Source of the DNA: Liopterus haemorrhoidalis
Lineage: Eukaryota > Arthropoda > Insecta > Coleoptera > Dytiscidae
Assembly (NCBI GenBank): GCA_963971575.1
Contig: OZ020612.1
Location: forward strand, 64,788,869-64,852,868
Direction of reading: 5' to 3'
DNA: 64,000 nucleotides
The notes under the pieces were generated by a model. The model was not told where the DNA came from. It did not search any database and saw only the letters and a list, made by a program, of their open reading frames with translations. Made by a program: the position numbers and the translations under genes. Positions 22,125 to 33,690 of this stretch are shown here, in pieces (the first letter of the stretch is position 1; the number at the start of each line of letters is the position of its first letter).

Positions 22125-23077
22125 TGCCGGGTTTACATTGGTAAAATAAACGAGCTAGTAACTAGCGCAAGTAACTAAGAACTAGCTTCTATCCCTGTGT
22201 AAACAGTTGACAATGTGGCTAGTAGAGTACTAACTTCTAGTAATTGGGCTAGGATAGCAGCTAGCTCGTCGACGTATTTACTAGCTATTATCTTTTCCTC
22301 CACTACACAAAATTGATTCATTTCAAATTGGCGGCAAGCGGTAACCTGTCATTACAAATAGAAGAAAAAAACCATATCAGGTGAGTTACAATTTATTTAC
22401 ATAAATTGCGTAACATTGATTTATTAATTGATGATTTCTGAAATCATTTGTGAATGAATTTGATACATGAAAAAGATGTTGTAGACTACGATAACTATTT
22501 CCTGTGGCTAGGAAATAAAGCGTTAATTCCAATTTTAGTATTGCTGGAATCGCATCCCTTATTAGTGTATCAGTTCGTTGTATTAATGGACTAACTAAAT
22601 TTAATAGCCTATTCAAATAATCTGGTGTCATTCTTAAACACAGACTGTACTCTTTTTGAACTCCCACGGCTAATTCACGAAACAGAAGGGCTGATGCGTC
22701 TATCTATGGTAGCTCTTCTATCAATCCATTTTTAACCTATTTTCGTGTAGGCTTATATTCTATACCGATTACTTCAATAAGACAATCAGTTATTTCCTCC
22801 ACAAGAAATGATGTAATACAAAATACCATTTTTTTAATGGCATCACGCTGGCGACGATGTATATTCATATTCATTAACTATTTTTTGCAAAAATATAATT
22901 GCACAACAAAATCACAGTGAAGATGTCAAATGTGTTTTAACACTTACTATCCAAAAAATAAGATAGTATACCAATTGTGTACGAATACCTACTATCCCGA
23001 AAATAAGATAGTAGAGTAAAGCGCGTAGTACTTGCGCTAGTTACCAGCTCTTTTACTCAACCAATGTAAACCCGGCA
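22125..23077 (-). mobile_element. PIF/Harbinger element, 3' deleted
   Basis: TAA duplications (22122-22124, 23078-23080) flank perfect terminal repeats TGCCGGGTTTACATTGGT. Inside both ends are short ctagt/actag motifs. The minus strand encodes the N-terminal part of a Harbinger nuclease and nothing of the catalytic core. At 953 bp it is a deleted derivative. Confidence 0.9.
22386..22874 (-). pseudogene. Harbinger transposase N-terminal half
   Basis: From a Met at 22874 the frame reads MNMNIHRRQRDAIKKM then ..IEVIGIEYKPTRK, meets stops, recovers at IDASALLFRELAV and continues through ..SLCLRMTPDYLNRLLNLVSP, LIQRTDTLIRDAIPA and LALKL-like LELTLYFLATGNSYRSLQHL. This matches the HARBI1-type region R-M-x-P-x-x-F-x-x-L-L..L-R-F-L-A-T-G-x-S-Y-x-S-L. 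The DDE catalytic part is deleted. Confidence 0.9.
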
Positions 23078-23333
23078 TAAGACATGATGAAGATAATCGA
23101 GCAACAACTAAAACAACTGTTTATTACTGACATTTTTGCCAATTTAGAAAGTTTAAATAAGTTGTGTTTAATCTTTTAAATCAATTAACAGGAGAATCAG
23201 AATCTCCTATCTTGTTTAGTTATTATTTGAGGTTGTTTATTTAAGTGTTTCTTTTTCCATTTCAAGGACCTGGCAGTTTTCAAAGTATCTTTTAACCCAA
23301 TTTTTTCCTTATTTCGGATAGACGGTCCTTGAA

Positions 23334-23460
23334 AGGCAAATGGGCATGTCATGTTATGCGCCTTGGAGATCATAGGTGGACAAAAGAGGTCACGGAATGG
23401 GTATGGGTATGGTCACGGAATGGGAATAATAAAGGACGTATGGTCAGGTCACTGTAAGTG
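23334..23460 (+). pseudogene. LINE ORF2 C-terminal fragment
   Basis: GKWACHVMRLGDHRWTKEVT then EWVWVW..NNKGRM matches the tail of many insect LINEs (W-x-G-H-V-x-R..D-x-R-W-x-K-x-V-x-E-W-x-P..G-x-R-x-x-G-R-P). No tail or RT upstream. Probably R1/CR1-like; could belong to the same family as the fragment at 17.6-17.9 kb. Confidence 0.65.
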
Positions 23461-24001
23461 TGCATCTCTTTTGCTATAAAAGTTTTGTGAAATCAATACG
23501 TCTTTTTAGAACTTCATAACTAAACATCTACTTTAGAGTATTGAAATATAAAATTTATGTATAATATTTTGTAAATATAGGTTTGTGAATGCAGTCGTAC
23601 TTGTAATTTTTGTATATTTAGTTCCCCTAAGTGAAGACTTGAAAGTTTAATAGTGTATCGTTTTCCAGGTAAAGACAAATACATAATTTCTATTAACAAC
23701 AGGCCTGAACAACAATCTACATAACAGATGAGTTGTTTACATGAACATTAACACTAGTTAAATATGTTTACCGTTTACCTTGTTACTGCTTTAACTTTAC
23801 GAACCAACCATATCACAATGAAGGACATTAAATCGTTCCTTTTGTAGGGTGGGGAGGAAACATTACTGTCATGGTTATGGTAACGCTATAAATGCCCACT
23901 GTAGTAAACACCGTAGTAAACTCCTCAAACCAAACTCAAAAATAATACCAACCTGACGCAGACAAACTGAAACTGTTTACACTAAAACAGGCAATGCCTC
24001 G
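23461..24001. other. unannotated AT-rich sequence
   Basis: No gene or repeat edges recognised. Confidence 0.45.
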
Positions 24002-24009
24002 ATGTAGAG

Positions 24010-24232
24010 CAGTAATTTTCAAACCTTGGGTCGCGACCCTATGAGTGGCAAAAGAATTTAGATCGGTTGCGGACACACTTATGATATTTTTAAATATTTT
24101 TTTTTTACTCCTGAGGCTTGCTGAAATCCTTTTTTTTTTTTTTGCTCATCAGACTTATTGATTTTTTTTAGTAATAACAATGGGTCGTCAAGACGATAGA
24201 TTTTGGGTCGCGAGTAAATTTGTTAAACACTG
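24010..24232. mobile_element. 223-bp hAT MITE
   Basis: Ends CAGTAATTTTCAAACCTTGG and TTTGTTAAACACTG are CAGTG-type inverted repeats, with internal inverted gggtcgcgacc / ggtcgcga blocks. Flanks atgtagag (24002-24009) and atgtagaa (24233-24240) are an 8-bp duplication with one mismatch. Confidence 0.8.
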
Positions 24233-24599
24233 ATGTAGAAGATTATCAGCAGAAAAAACGACAACACTAGAATGTGCCAATAACTCAACAAGTCAATACA
24301 GCACCCGAGGGGGGGGGGCTTAACTTCCTTTTGGTGCTGCTGAACTCAAATATCACATCAGTTTTTGCGTATCACATCAGATTTTTGCTCTACAGCAAAT
24401 ACATATTTTCGGCCAAATAATGCTTCTATTGTTTAATTTTAGACGTCGATACTGTAATTGGTATAAATGTGGCGAACAATAAGGACTAAATAATTATAAA
24501 ATATTCTTAAAATTTTATTTATAGTGAAAGAAAGAAAATGAGAACAGTTTTAAATACATTTTAATGCATTGGAGTGTTAAAATAAAAATACAATATAAT

Positions 24600-25393
24600 T
24601 TATGGAATAAATGGTCGTTTGTAAGATCTTCTGGAGTTCACCATTCCCGATAAGTCTCTTTTAATACTCTAACAGTAGTCAGCCATCATGTGAGTATCCC
24701 ACCTTCCTTGATAACGTCTCTCCATCTCTTTTAAATCCTGATGGAAACGTTCACCCTGTTCATCACTAACATCTCCAAGATTGACAGGAAATTTGTCAAG
24801 ACTGTTTAAAAAATGAAGTTTCACGCTCATGTTGCACCCCAGATGATGATAATTTTCAATCAAATTTTCAATGACCTCCACATAGTTTTCGGCTTTTTTA
24901 TTCCCAAGAAAATTTGTGATGAGCGCCACGAAAGACTGCCATGCATTCTTCTCCATATCATCCATATGTACAGTGAAATGTGGATCATTCACTAATTTTC
25001 TAATTGTCAAAAATGCCAGCTTTTAGCTTCTCATTACTGAGACTTTGAAATGATTCAGATATATTTTTGAAACAGTCACCATCTTTGTTCAACGCTTTTA
25101 CAAACTGCTTCATTAGACCCAGTTTAATATGAAGAGGGGGGAAAATGATTTTTGTTCGCTCCACCAAAGGTGCGTGTATTATGTTTGGGTCTCCAACATC
25201 TATTCTCACCGGCCAATTTTTCTGAGTCCAATGCTTATCTCTCGCTCTGCTGTCCCACAAACAGAAAAACCATGGATATTTTGTGAATGCACCCTTGACC
25301 TTGCAACCCCCGCCGTTGTAAAAAGGTCTATAACAAGTACCTGCATGTATGGCGTCCCTACGAAATATATTGGACAACAAGAACGAAGTTGAA
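24600..25393 (-). pseudogene. multicopy arthropod protein family, fragment 1
   Basis: Minus strand, in order: FTKYPWFFCLWDSRARDKHW, PLVERTKIIFPPLHIKLGLM, KQFVKALNKDGDCF, ..KLKAGIFDN, then after a frameshift NDPHFTVHM..NAWQSFVALITNFLGN, GCNMSVKLHFLNSLDKFPVN, SDEQGERFHQDLKEMERRYQ, GRW..MMADYC, a stop where the family has Trp, and a short tail to a real stop at 24600. I recognise it as a large repeated family of unknown function in arthropods, presumably transposon-borne. The N-terminal half is absent. A second, worse copy is at 44.1 kb. Confidence 0.8.
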
Positions 25394-25601
25394 ATTAAAG
25401 TAAACGTATATCAGAACGTGAAAAGGTGAAAAAAGTCAAAATACGATATAACAAAAATTTGACGTGATAGGCAGAAACTGTTAACATTTTTTAAATCAGC
25501 ACCCCAAAATTAGTTAAAAACAAGTATCAGATCTAAGTCAGCAAAAAAAAGTTTAAATTTGTTGACCAGTGTTATCCGTATTTATGAAAGTTTATTTAAA
25601 A

Positions 25602-26001
25602 AATTGATGTGAAGTGTGAATTTTCACACATTTCAGGGTTTTGCAGGTATTTAGTAAGTGAATGATGATTATTTTGGATGCGAAAACAAATTTTATATTA
25701 AAATATTTTTTTTGTTCATTTTATTTCGAATGCCTAATACCATTATTTAGGTTTCTAAATATGTGCAGTATTTTTTTTTTATATAGCAAGCTTCATTAAG
25801 AATTTCAAAATTGCGCCTATGGCTTCCATTGGTTGTTATAAGTTCCGCCCCTCTGATTTCGTGTACATTGAAACAGAATTAAATTATAATTTAAACAATT
25901 TCCACTGGCTATTAAATTTACGCTTTTAAAAATTAAATGCAACATTTGCCAAAATATAATTAGAATTTTGAAAAAATAATTTAAACAATATAGAAATTAA
26001 A

Positions 26002-26041
<40 letters not shown>

Positions 26042-26610
26042 CTCCAGGGATCGATCCCTATCGGATCGGGTTACATGGGTGAAAAGTCAGCGTCAAATAC
26101 CACTAGACCAGCACACACGTTAGAGTGTTGCTTGTTACAAAGCTATAACTTGTGTACATTATTAGCCAAAAATCACAAAAAATGCGTTTTTTTCCAAAAA
26201 CCTAATCTGATCAAAAATTCCTGTTGAACTATTCCGGTTCACACCAATGTATATTACTTAGAATTTTTTCAGATTTTTAGTTTAAACCATCTGGGCTACA
26301 GGGTGTGGGACAAAAATTTTTTTGCACAATTTTGGCAAAAATCGCTTCAAAATAATTTATTTTGCAAAAATAAAAATTTGATCGTTAATCCACGTACCAA
26401 GGGCTTTCATTTGATACCCTATTCAGAATTATAAAAAAATATTTTTTTTTTCGATGAGCACATATTTGTTTATATTTTTAGGGGGATATGTTTTTTAGAT
26501 GTTTTAGTATTTTTCCTATGTGCGGGTCAAAGAGTTGTATAAGCATGCCAAATTTCAACTCTCTAGGTTTAGCCGTTTGGCTACAATTTTTACCGAACAG
26601 ACAGACAGAC

Positions 26611-26658
<48 letters not shown>

Positions 26659-26710
26659 GATAAAATGACGGTATAAGGGTTTTTTGGTCATACCTACAAA
26701 ACCCTAAAAA
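25602..26710 (-). mobile_element. HINE-1 copy D
   Basis: Complete minus-strand copy from tttttagggttttgtaggta (inverted, 26710) to attgatgtgaagtgtgaatt at 25602. Has (GTCT)n at 26597-26659, a tRNA-like core at 26043-26113, a (TA)n run at ~26009-26032 next to the core, the GC-box/CCAAT/TATA segment (inverted, ~25790-25850) and the 3' palindrome gtgtgaattttcacac. Core type matches copies A, F and K. Confidence 0.85.
26043..26113 (-). other. tRNA-like core of HINE-1 copy D
   Basis: Minus strand: TGGTCTAGTGGTATTTG (A-box-like), then GACTTTTCACCCATG, very like the tRNA-Glu anticodon arm, then about 17 extra bases before GGATCGATCCC (B-box-like). Of all cores here it most resembles tRNA-Glu. The extra hairpin before the T-arm is shared with copy F. 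Confidence 0.65.
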
Positions 26711-28417
26711 TTACTAAATATTTTCAAAAGTCTTCATATTTTGTCCCCCACTAGAAAAAAATCTGCGGGCGCCCATGATAGTAGATAAACTAGATAAAAA
26801 GGTTCAGGATAGGTTCTGGATAGTATCTAGCGAAGAATAAAGTCTTCCTCACTTCTCAATTAACATCTAACTCTCCACCGAGAGATTTTTTTTGTTTCCA
26901 AACTGAGGAACTCGTTAATAATTCGGTTTTTAATATATACAAGAATATATGAAAAGTAGGAAACTGATCTTTAAGCGAGTCCAATAATTATAAACAATTT
27001 TCAAAACTTAATACGTCGCGAAAATGTGAGACCCATCAAGTGTAACAATTAATATTTCTAGTAAATGCAATTTCAATTTCTCTAAGTATTGTGGATGTAA
27101 GTTTGTACTAAATGTTTGACATGGAAAGCAATTTGCATAACTTTTACGATTAAATATAATGAATCTTTGAGTAGTTGTAATTAATCTTGACGACAAATTA
27201 AATTGCCTGGAGTCATCTGTACCTGAAGCCCACCTGTACGACCCACGTGGTATCTCCGTTTCCATGGCAATTACCACGTGACAAATGGTTATTTTAACAT
27301 TTATAAACCATACGCGTGTTAACGACATTATTAACATACATTTTTGATGTCAAATCATGCGTTTATGATTTTATAGCACTGTTGATTAACTGGAAAGGTG
27401 ATATATAGCAGTAATACTATTAAGCTAGTTGCCTCTCTCGTCACTATTTTAAGTAGGAATCAACCAAGGTGCGATATTGTCGTTTCTAGAATTTATCTAT
27501 TAACAATGGACATATGTTTTTGTAGTATTTATGACTAAAAAAGAAAATAATTGATTTCAAGAACATTTTTCAGGATTTTGTAGGTATTTACAAAGTGATA
27601 CTAAATTGTGAACACAAATTAAAAATCATAAATTTCGATAACTTACGTGCTCAGGGGTGTCAAGAGGTAGCCCAAAGAAAATGTGTTGGCTTCTGAACCC
27701 TCGCCCAAGAAAAAATGTTGACTTCTAGGTTCCCCCTACGAAAATTATCTGGGGGCGCGCCAGATACATCCATATCCACGAATATTCACAAAAAAAAAAC
27801 ATATCCGAATCCGTTGATTTTGTGCCGGATATCATACGGATATTTTTATTAATAATAATGTATTACGAATTAAAATATTCTGTTAACCTTTACTAATAAA
27901 ATTTGTTTTAAAATTATTGTTTACTTTTTTCATATTAAAGTTAATTTAAATCATTTTTAGCTGTTTTAAGTAAAGTTTCAAGTTAAAAATAAGATAATCA
28001 GACCAATTCTGTAACTCAGTTACTATGATCATTGTAACAAAATTTGTGTCTATGAACAAGGTCTTTTTATACTTTTTATAATATTTTATCTTGTAGTAAC
28101 GTTACTACACAGTAAATTTTTACAGAATTGATCTGAATATATGCTGTTCACTTTTGTAAAAACAAATTAAGAGGAAATTTTGATTTCAATAGTTTGCACC
28201 TTTGAAATTGTATGCCATGTTGGTATTAAGATATTATAAAAAATGTCACTTTCTTAATAATGATCATAACCAATAAATCTAAAGTCAGTTTTACAGCGTA
28301 AGAAATATTTTTAATTGACATTTAAAGTCACTAATACACTATAAAAGTAACCAAAATAACTAGATCTGGCTTGCCCTTGCAAAAGTGAACAACATTTAAC
28401 AATAACAAGGGTATCAT
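26711..28417. other. unannotated region with shared hAT-interior sequence
   Basis: 26711-27640 has no recognised gene; a 109-codon minus frame (27008-27337) has no known relative but includes cacgtgg motifs. From ~27780, cgaatattcac and gcggat-like phrases suggest a hAT end. About 28160-28395 is collinear with ~45470-45665 inside the hAT at 44.9 kb (ttgcacctttgaaattg, aataatgatcataaccaata), so this is interior DNA of a related element, split by HINE-1 copy E. Confidence 0.5.
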
Positions 28418-29450
28418 TTTTAGGGTTTTGTAGGTATGACCAAAAAAATCCTTATACCGTCATTTTGTCGTCTGTCTGTCTGTTCGGTAAAAATTGTAGC
28501 CAAACGGTTAAACCTAGAGAGTTGAAATTTGGCATGCTTATACAACTCTTTGACCCGCACATAGGAAAAATACCAAAACATCTAAAAAAATATCCCCCTA
28601 AAAATATAAACAAATAATTACTCATCGAAAAAAATATATATTTTTTTAATTCTGAGTAGGGTATTAAATGAAAGCCCTTAGTACGTGGATTAACGATCAA
28701 AATTTTATTTTTGTAAAATAAATTATTTTGACGCGATTTTTGCCGAAATTGTGCAAAAAAAAAATTTCCCACACCTGTACCCCAAATGGTTTAAACTAAA
28801 AATCTGAAAAAATTCTAAGTAATGTACATTGGTGTAAACCGGAATAGTACAACAGGAATTTTTGATCAGATTATGTTTTCAGAAAATAACGCATTTTTTG
28901 TGTTTTTAACTAAAATATGTTAAATATTTAATTCGCTATGTAACAAACCAGATCAGTAACTCTGGTAGTTCAGTTGGTTTTGTGATGCACTTTGTAATTT
29001 GCAGTTCGAGCGTTGCAGAGTTCGAATCGTGTTAATTTTATTTTTTTCTGTTTTTTTTTGCATTTTTATTTTGTTTAAATTATTTTGTCAAAATTCTAGT
29101 TATATTTTGGTAAATGTTGCATTTATTTTTTAAAAGCGTAAATTTAATAACCAGTGGGAAGTGTTGAAATTATAATTTAATTCTGTTTGACGAAATCAGA
29201 GGGCGGGGCTTATGATATAAGCAACCAATGGAAGCCATAGGCGCAATTTTAAAAATCTTACTGAAACTTGCTATATAAATAAAATACTGCACATATTTAG
29301 AAACTTAAATAATGATATTAGGCATTCGAATTAAAATTCATAAAAAAATATTTTGACATAAAATTTGTTTTGGCATCCCAAATAATCATCATTCAGTTAC
29401 TAAATACCTGCAAAACACAGAAATGTGTGAAGATTCACACTTCACATAAT
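28418..29450 (+). mobile_element. HINE-1 copy E
   Basis: Starts tttttagggttttgtaggta with about three GTCT units and ends with a slightly decayed palindrome (gtgtgaagattcacac). The core at 28958-29032 is a type seen only here. The 3' block is of the copy A type, with ggggcgggg.., ccaatgg and tatataaat in the same order and spacing. A 106-codon antisense frame (28452-28772) covers the 5' block but is not considered a gene. Confidence 0.85.
28958..29032 (+). other. tRNA-like core of HINE-1 copy E
   Basis: CTGGTAGTTCAGTTGGTTTT is a strong A-box-like segment and CAGAGTTCGAATCGTG a strong B-box-like one, ~40 bases apart, with a long variable region between. Different from every other core in the window. 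Confidence 0.65.
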
Positions 29451-30389
29451 TTTTTTTTTTTGTCATCACTTATATTTTAGAAGTAAAACTCTTTTTGTTT
29501 CCAGAACATTTATAAAATCTTGCCCAGGGTCGAAAAAAGCTAGTTACGCCCTGTCTGGGGACGTTCAATTAGGTCTTGCCTACGGCTGCCAAAGACCTTC
29601 GGGTGGCCCTGGATATTCCACAAAATAATCCGTATCTGTATCTGAAGAAATTAAATTTTTATGATCCGTCAAATCCTTATTGTCTATAATTTGATTTCGT
29701 TTAGTAAATGAATATAAAATGTACATTTTTTGTGTCATTTAACTTAAAAACAAGAGTGTTTAAAGTAAATTCTGAGTGGAAGATCTCAAGGAAGTAATAT
29801 AAGGATATATTCAAGTTAGTTTGATCGTTTAGCAGAGTTGCTGGTAAAACCATTAAAGTTGTTGCTTAGTTTCTCGTCGGTCGTGGAGCTCGATGTATGT
29901 TCGAGTTGGATTGCTGAGCGCTGAGAGAGGTTAGCGGGGGTGTGCGGGATGAATGTTACCTTGACTGACAATTAGACACATTACATGGGAACCTGCGACG
30001 GAACATTGTTTCACTGCGTGCAAAGGTTGCATGTACATAACATTACACTGATGACAGAATTGTAACGTTCCTATATGAGATTTAAATTACCTTTGTTTAC
30101 AGAAAAATTAAACATCTAACAAATGGTAAATTCACAATTTTAAAGTTACAAAAAATATGTAATCTTACGTACAGGACTGGACTTGTCCGGTGGGATACCG
30201 AGAATTCCCTAGTAGAGTGCTTTACCCACGAGATCAAGCCAGTGACATCACATGCGCAAAAACCAGAATTCGTAGTTGCTTCGTTGCTAAGCAACGGATG
30301 TAGAACCGGCTGCAAACTGCATTGCGATTGGTTTGACGTCATTGTTTGGCGCATAGCCGATGACTTCCACTGTTCTAATCTCACTGGAG
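29451..30389. other. unannotated sequence with a hAT right end
   Basis: aaaaaagctagttacgccctg (ending ~29552) is a hAT-type right terminus (inverted cagggcgtaactagc); no left partner was found. 30200-30340 holds a CpG-containing stretch (gttgcttcgttgctaagcaa, tgacgtcatt) and a 121-codon minus frame that runs into the next repeat; not recognised. Confidence 0.4.
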
Positions 30390-31058
30390 TATAGGGTAGT
30401 CGGCGAATCAGTGCAGTTGCGTCACATGTTTTTGAGATGTCATATTTAGTACATTCATCCATTTAACTAATGTAATATTCGTACGCTGTCACTTGTATCG
30501 AAATGAAATGAAAATATAAGAATAAGAACAGAATAGAAATAAATAAACTATTCTAATAGGCAAAATAGGACTATTTTGCCTATTAAAAGGGGCTGATGTG
30601 ATCCAAAAATATGATCAATGAAAATAAAATAGAAATATGTTGAATTTAGACTAAAAAGCTATGCACTATACACAATATCAAATGGAAATCTATAAGATAT
30701 CTATAAGAAAATATATAACTAAACACAAAACTGCGAAATAAACAAAAAACTAAATAAAAAAGGTTTTTAGAAATTACTATAAGTTAGATATATGTGAACA
30801 CAAGTATCAAAACACATCAGAACGTATTATAAAATGGCAAATGTAAACATTGTTTTATTTAGCGATACCAATACAAGTGTCCCTATATTAAATAAACACT
30901 TTTAAAATTTGTAAATCTTCACAATTACTATCTAACACAAACTAAATATGACTTCAAAAGGTATGTTTTAGTAAAATAAAAGAGTGAAGAGCAATATTAG
31001 TCTATAATTCACATGCAAAAAAATTGATTTAGTTATTTTTTCGCCACTAAGTTTACCG
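30390..31058. repeat. family R, copy 1 (unclassified DNA element, right end lost)
   Basis: Begins tatagggtagtcggcgaatc and is collinear for ~650 bp with the copy at 39.39-40.10 kb (acgctgtcacttgtatcgaa, ctattctaataggcaaaata). Its right end stops after cactaagttt and lacks the inverted terminus present in copy 2. The interior is AT-rich and non-coding. An extra inverted phrase, aggcaaaatag / ctattttgcct, sits near 30560-30590. Confidence 0.7.
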
Positions 31059-32308
31059 TGGCTCCGTGGCAAGACGGTTGCAGAGCGGTAGTAACGCCAG
31101 ATAATAACTGCCAGGGGCGCGAGGTCTGAGGGGCGCCATCGTGCGTTTTTGTTTAGTCATCACTTGTATTTTAGTAGTGAAGACGATTTTGTTTTTTGTC
31201 ATGACTTGTATTTTAAAAGCGAAGACCTTTGTTTGTTTTAGGTCATCACTTCTATGTTAGAAGTGATTTAACCCCCCCCCCCCCCCCCCCGTTACTCCCT
31301 AAATATTCATCTAATTGAAAAAATGCATTTACAAAAAAGATTTATTTTCTTATTATAAACAATTATTGTTATACAAATTTTTCTGTTAAGTCAATAATAA
31401 GGAAGATATTTTAAATGTTTTTAAATCTATAACCCCGAAACACCCCCCAATAATAAAATTTTGAAATACCTTATAGCCTATGGTTTTATCCTAGTTTTAC
31501 TATATCCTCATACCAAATTACATGAAAATATGTCCAGCCATTTTTGCGTGAATCTCGGACAAATAGACAGACAAAAATTGATTTTTGTGGGGGATATTGG
31601 CTTATAATCATCTAAAATGGAAGAAACCAAATATGAGGCCAAAACAATAAAAAAACAAATATAGCCCCCAATTTTATTAATATGGATTACAGTTAATTAA
31701 TGTACATTACTTCTAATTTTTTCAAATTTTTAGACCATCCATTTGACTATAATTTCTACCCACAGACAGATACATGAGTGCTGATGTAAGGGTATTTTGA
31801 TTATACCAACGAAAGCCTAAAAATGTATGTCTTTAATATCTAATTTTGTGTTTCATTTTCTAAAAATTGTATGATTTTTATGCATGAAATCTTCACATCT
31901 GTCCAAAGTAAATGATTCAGTTACTTAACAGAATAAAAAACAGATAAAAATAATAGAAAGGAAATGAAAGAAAACTAAGAGAAATTCTCTAGGGAGGGTA
32001 TTTCCTGTTTTCAGAACTGGACTTACTGTACAATAACAAAAGCGACAAATGAACTTGGAGTCCGAGCGCTACCGAAGAAACACACAGAATACGAACCACG
32101 AAAACTGATTTTTAGAAATCAAATAAAAATACAATCTAATTGAGGTTGTAGATACTTCATTTAAGGAGTTTTGAGGTGTGTTAGAACCTTAATTGAATGC
32201 TTGTAATGGGGTAGAAAATATACAGAAGGGTATTAAGAATATCCAGAACGAAATATCAGAGTACTTGACCTTCAAAATAATACCTAGTCTTACAATAAAT
32301 ACTCACAA
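31059..32308. other. repeat debris, including a 19-base C tract
   Basis: 31272-31290 is an uninterrupted run of 19 C. 31291-31430 is an inverted, diverged copy of ~43038-43180 (ggggagttacgg, gatgaatattt). About 31520-31580 carries a separate segment with gccatttttgcgtgaatctc and gacagac. 31690-31827 is a much-decayed 5' fragment of HINE-1 on the minus strand (acagacagatac.. aagggtattttgattatacc). No gene. Confidence 0.5.
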
Positions 32309-32439
32309 CGTTTCCAATAAAATTCCACAAGATATTTTAATTTTCTTTTAGTACATAATCCATAGATGCATATTAAATAAGAAGTGCCAGTTTTTTTCAA
32401 AAAGCTCTGACCGTTACACAGCTCTTAAGTTTCTGCGGC

Positions 32440-32835
32440 CACACATCTATAAAATTAGGAAGAAAATCTCTCCGTTGTCAGGGAGCACTTCAACCTAGCG
32501 ATATTAGGGTGTTTCTTCTTGCCCATGCCCGGAAACAAGGACTACAATGTGTAATCCAGAGGGTTAAGGTCAAAGTTACTAGACGGACAATCTGCAGGAG
32601 AAATGAAGTCCGGTACATTGCTTTCAAGCCACTGCTGCGTAGTCTTCGCCTTATGGGCTGGTGCTGAATCTTGCTGGAAGCTCTAATGACGACCAGGACG
32701 AGAAAGTTGTTTAGTTCTTTAACTATCGACTTTAACAGGGTTTCCTAGTAGACGCTGATTGACGTTTTGACCCATATCTCCCGCCTCATCAAACCATAAC
32801 TGAAGCAGGGTAAGGACCCCTCTGGTAGCATACAC
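32440..32835 (-). pseudogene. mariner-like transposase fragment
   Basis: Minus strand reads AKTTQQWLESNVPDFISPAD then CPSSNFDLNPLDYTL, the conserved segment with the last catalytic Asp region (S-P-D-L-N-P-L-D-Y; here S-N-F-D-L-N-P-L-D-Y). Upstream and downstream frames are broken. Same family as the 14.1-kb relic. Confidence 0.85.
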
Positions 32836-33433
32836 CAGGGGTTCCCAAGTTTTTCACCAAGTTCACCAAGTTTTTCCTAGGCGGCCAAATTTAGTATATC
32901 CCAAATTTCTGGCGGGCCAAAAAAAAAACGGAATTATATCAAAACAGTGATATATGTAATCATGAATTTTTTGGTTTCAAATATATTTAACTACTTCTTA
33001 ATTTTTTTTTATTTTTACTTATTAATATACCAAATTTAATATAAATATAAATCCTTAATTATATCAACAATTATTACAAACTAATACTATTAATACTATT
33101 AATAGAATACTATTAATAAACGTAGAATAATATAATAGAATAATAAAATAGAATACTGTTAATAAACACAAACAAAAATAACTGAAATCAATCTTATTAT
33201 GAATATAAATAACTTTAACTATAGCAACAATTATTATAAAATAATACTATTTATTAACAAAAAAGTAAAACCAGAAGGCTGAAAAATCGCACCCACATTG
33301 TATTTATTGTATTTTATTCGTAATATTTTATTATCTATTTTACTATTTATTTATTTTTTTAATAAAAATATAAACTATCGCATCGATGTCGCGGGCCGAA
33401 TTTGTCCCGCGGGCCGCACTTTGAGAATCCCTG
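32836..33433. mobile_element. hAT MITE nested in the mariner-like element
   Basis: CAGGGGTTCCCAAGTTTTTC at the left, GCACTTTGAGAATCCCTG at the right, with inverted ggcgggccaa / cgcgggccg blocks inside each end. A perfect 8-bp duplication gcatacac lies at 32828-32835 and 33434-33441. The 598-bp AT-rich interior is non-coding. Confidence 0.92.
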
Positions 33434-33690
33434 GCATACACCATATCGTTTTAACGGTTGAAAGACCTCAATATTAAAAATCTTTTCATGAAAATCTTTT
33501 CAAAAAACCCTTCGTAATTCTATTGACGAGTGGCCACAGATACTTAAGAGCAGTGTAACGGCCAGAGGTGGTCATTTTTAAAAGTGATTGGTGTTTCTTG
33601 CTTAAGATGCATCTATGTATTCTGTACTAAAAGAAAATTTAAATATCTATAAGCATCTTGTGGAATTTCATTGAAAACATTGTGATAAAT

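Larger units (their letters stand above)
32309..33690 (-). mobile_element. Tc1/mariner-like element with ~150-bp terminal repeats
   Basis: The two ends are inverted copies over ~150 bp: left ..attccacaagatattttaat, cataatccatagatgcatat, gctctgaccgttacacagct; right the complements (gtgtaacggccagag, gatgcatctatgtattctgt, catcttgtggaatttcattg). A transposase relic lies on the minus strand just inside the left repeat, and a hAT MITE is inserted near the middle. Long repeats of this kind occur in some Tc1/mariner lineages. Confidence 0.75.

Noticed and set aside
27008..27337. 109-codon minus frame
   Set aside because: Kept only as a note: no domain, no splice or promoter context, and neighbours are transposon debris.
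28452..28772. A 106-codon antisense frame over the HINE-1 5' block; similar frames at 26488-26676, 49227-49451, 52648-52983 and 53097-53357
   Set aside because: The frame follows the conserved block and ends in microsatellite-encoded Gln-Thr-Asp-Arg. Its start and length vary, stops and frameshifts interrupt it in several copies, and no domain is visible. Conservation is explained by the DNA repeat.
30097..30462. 121-codon minus frame, the longest clean Met-initiated frame near 30 kb
   Set aside because: Its start lies in the terminus of family R and its codons do not resemble any family; probably chance in a less AT-rich stretch.
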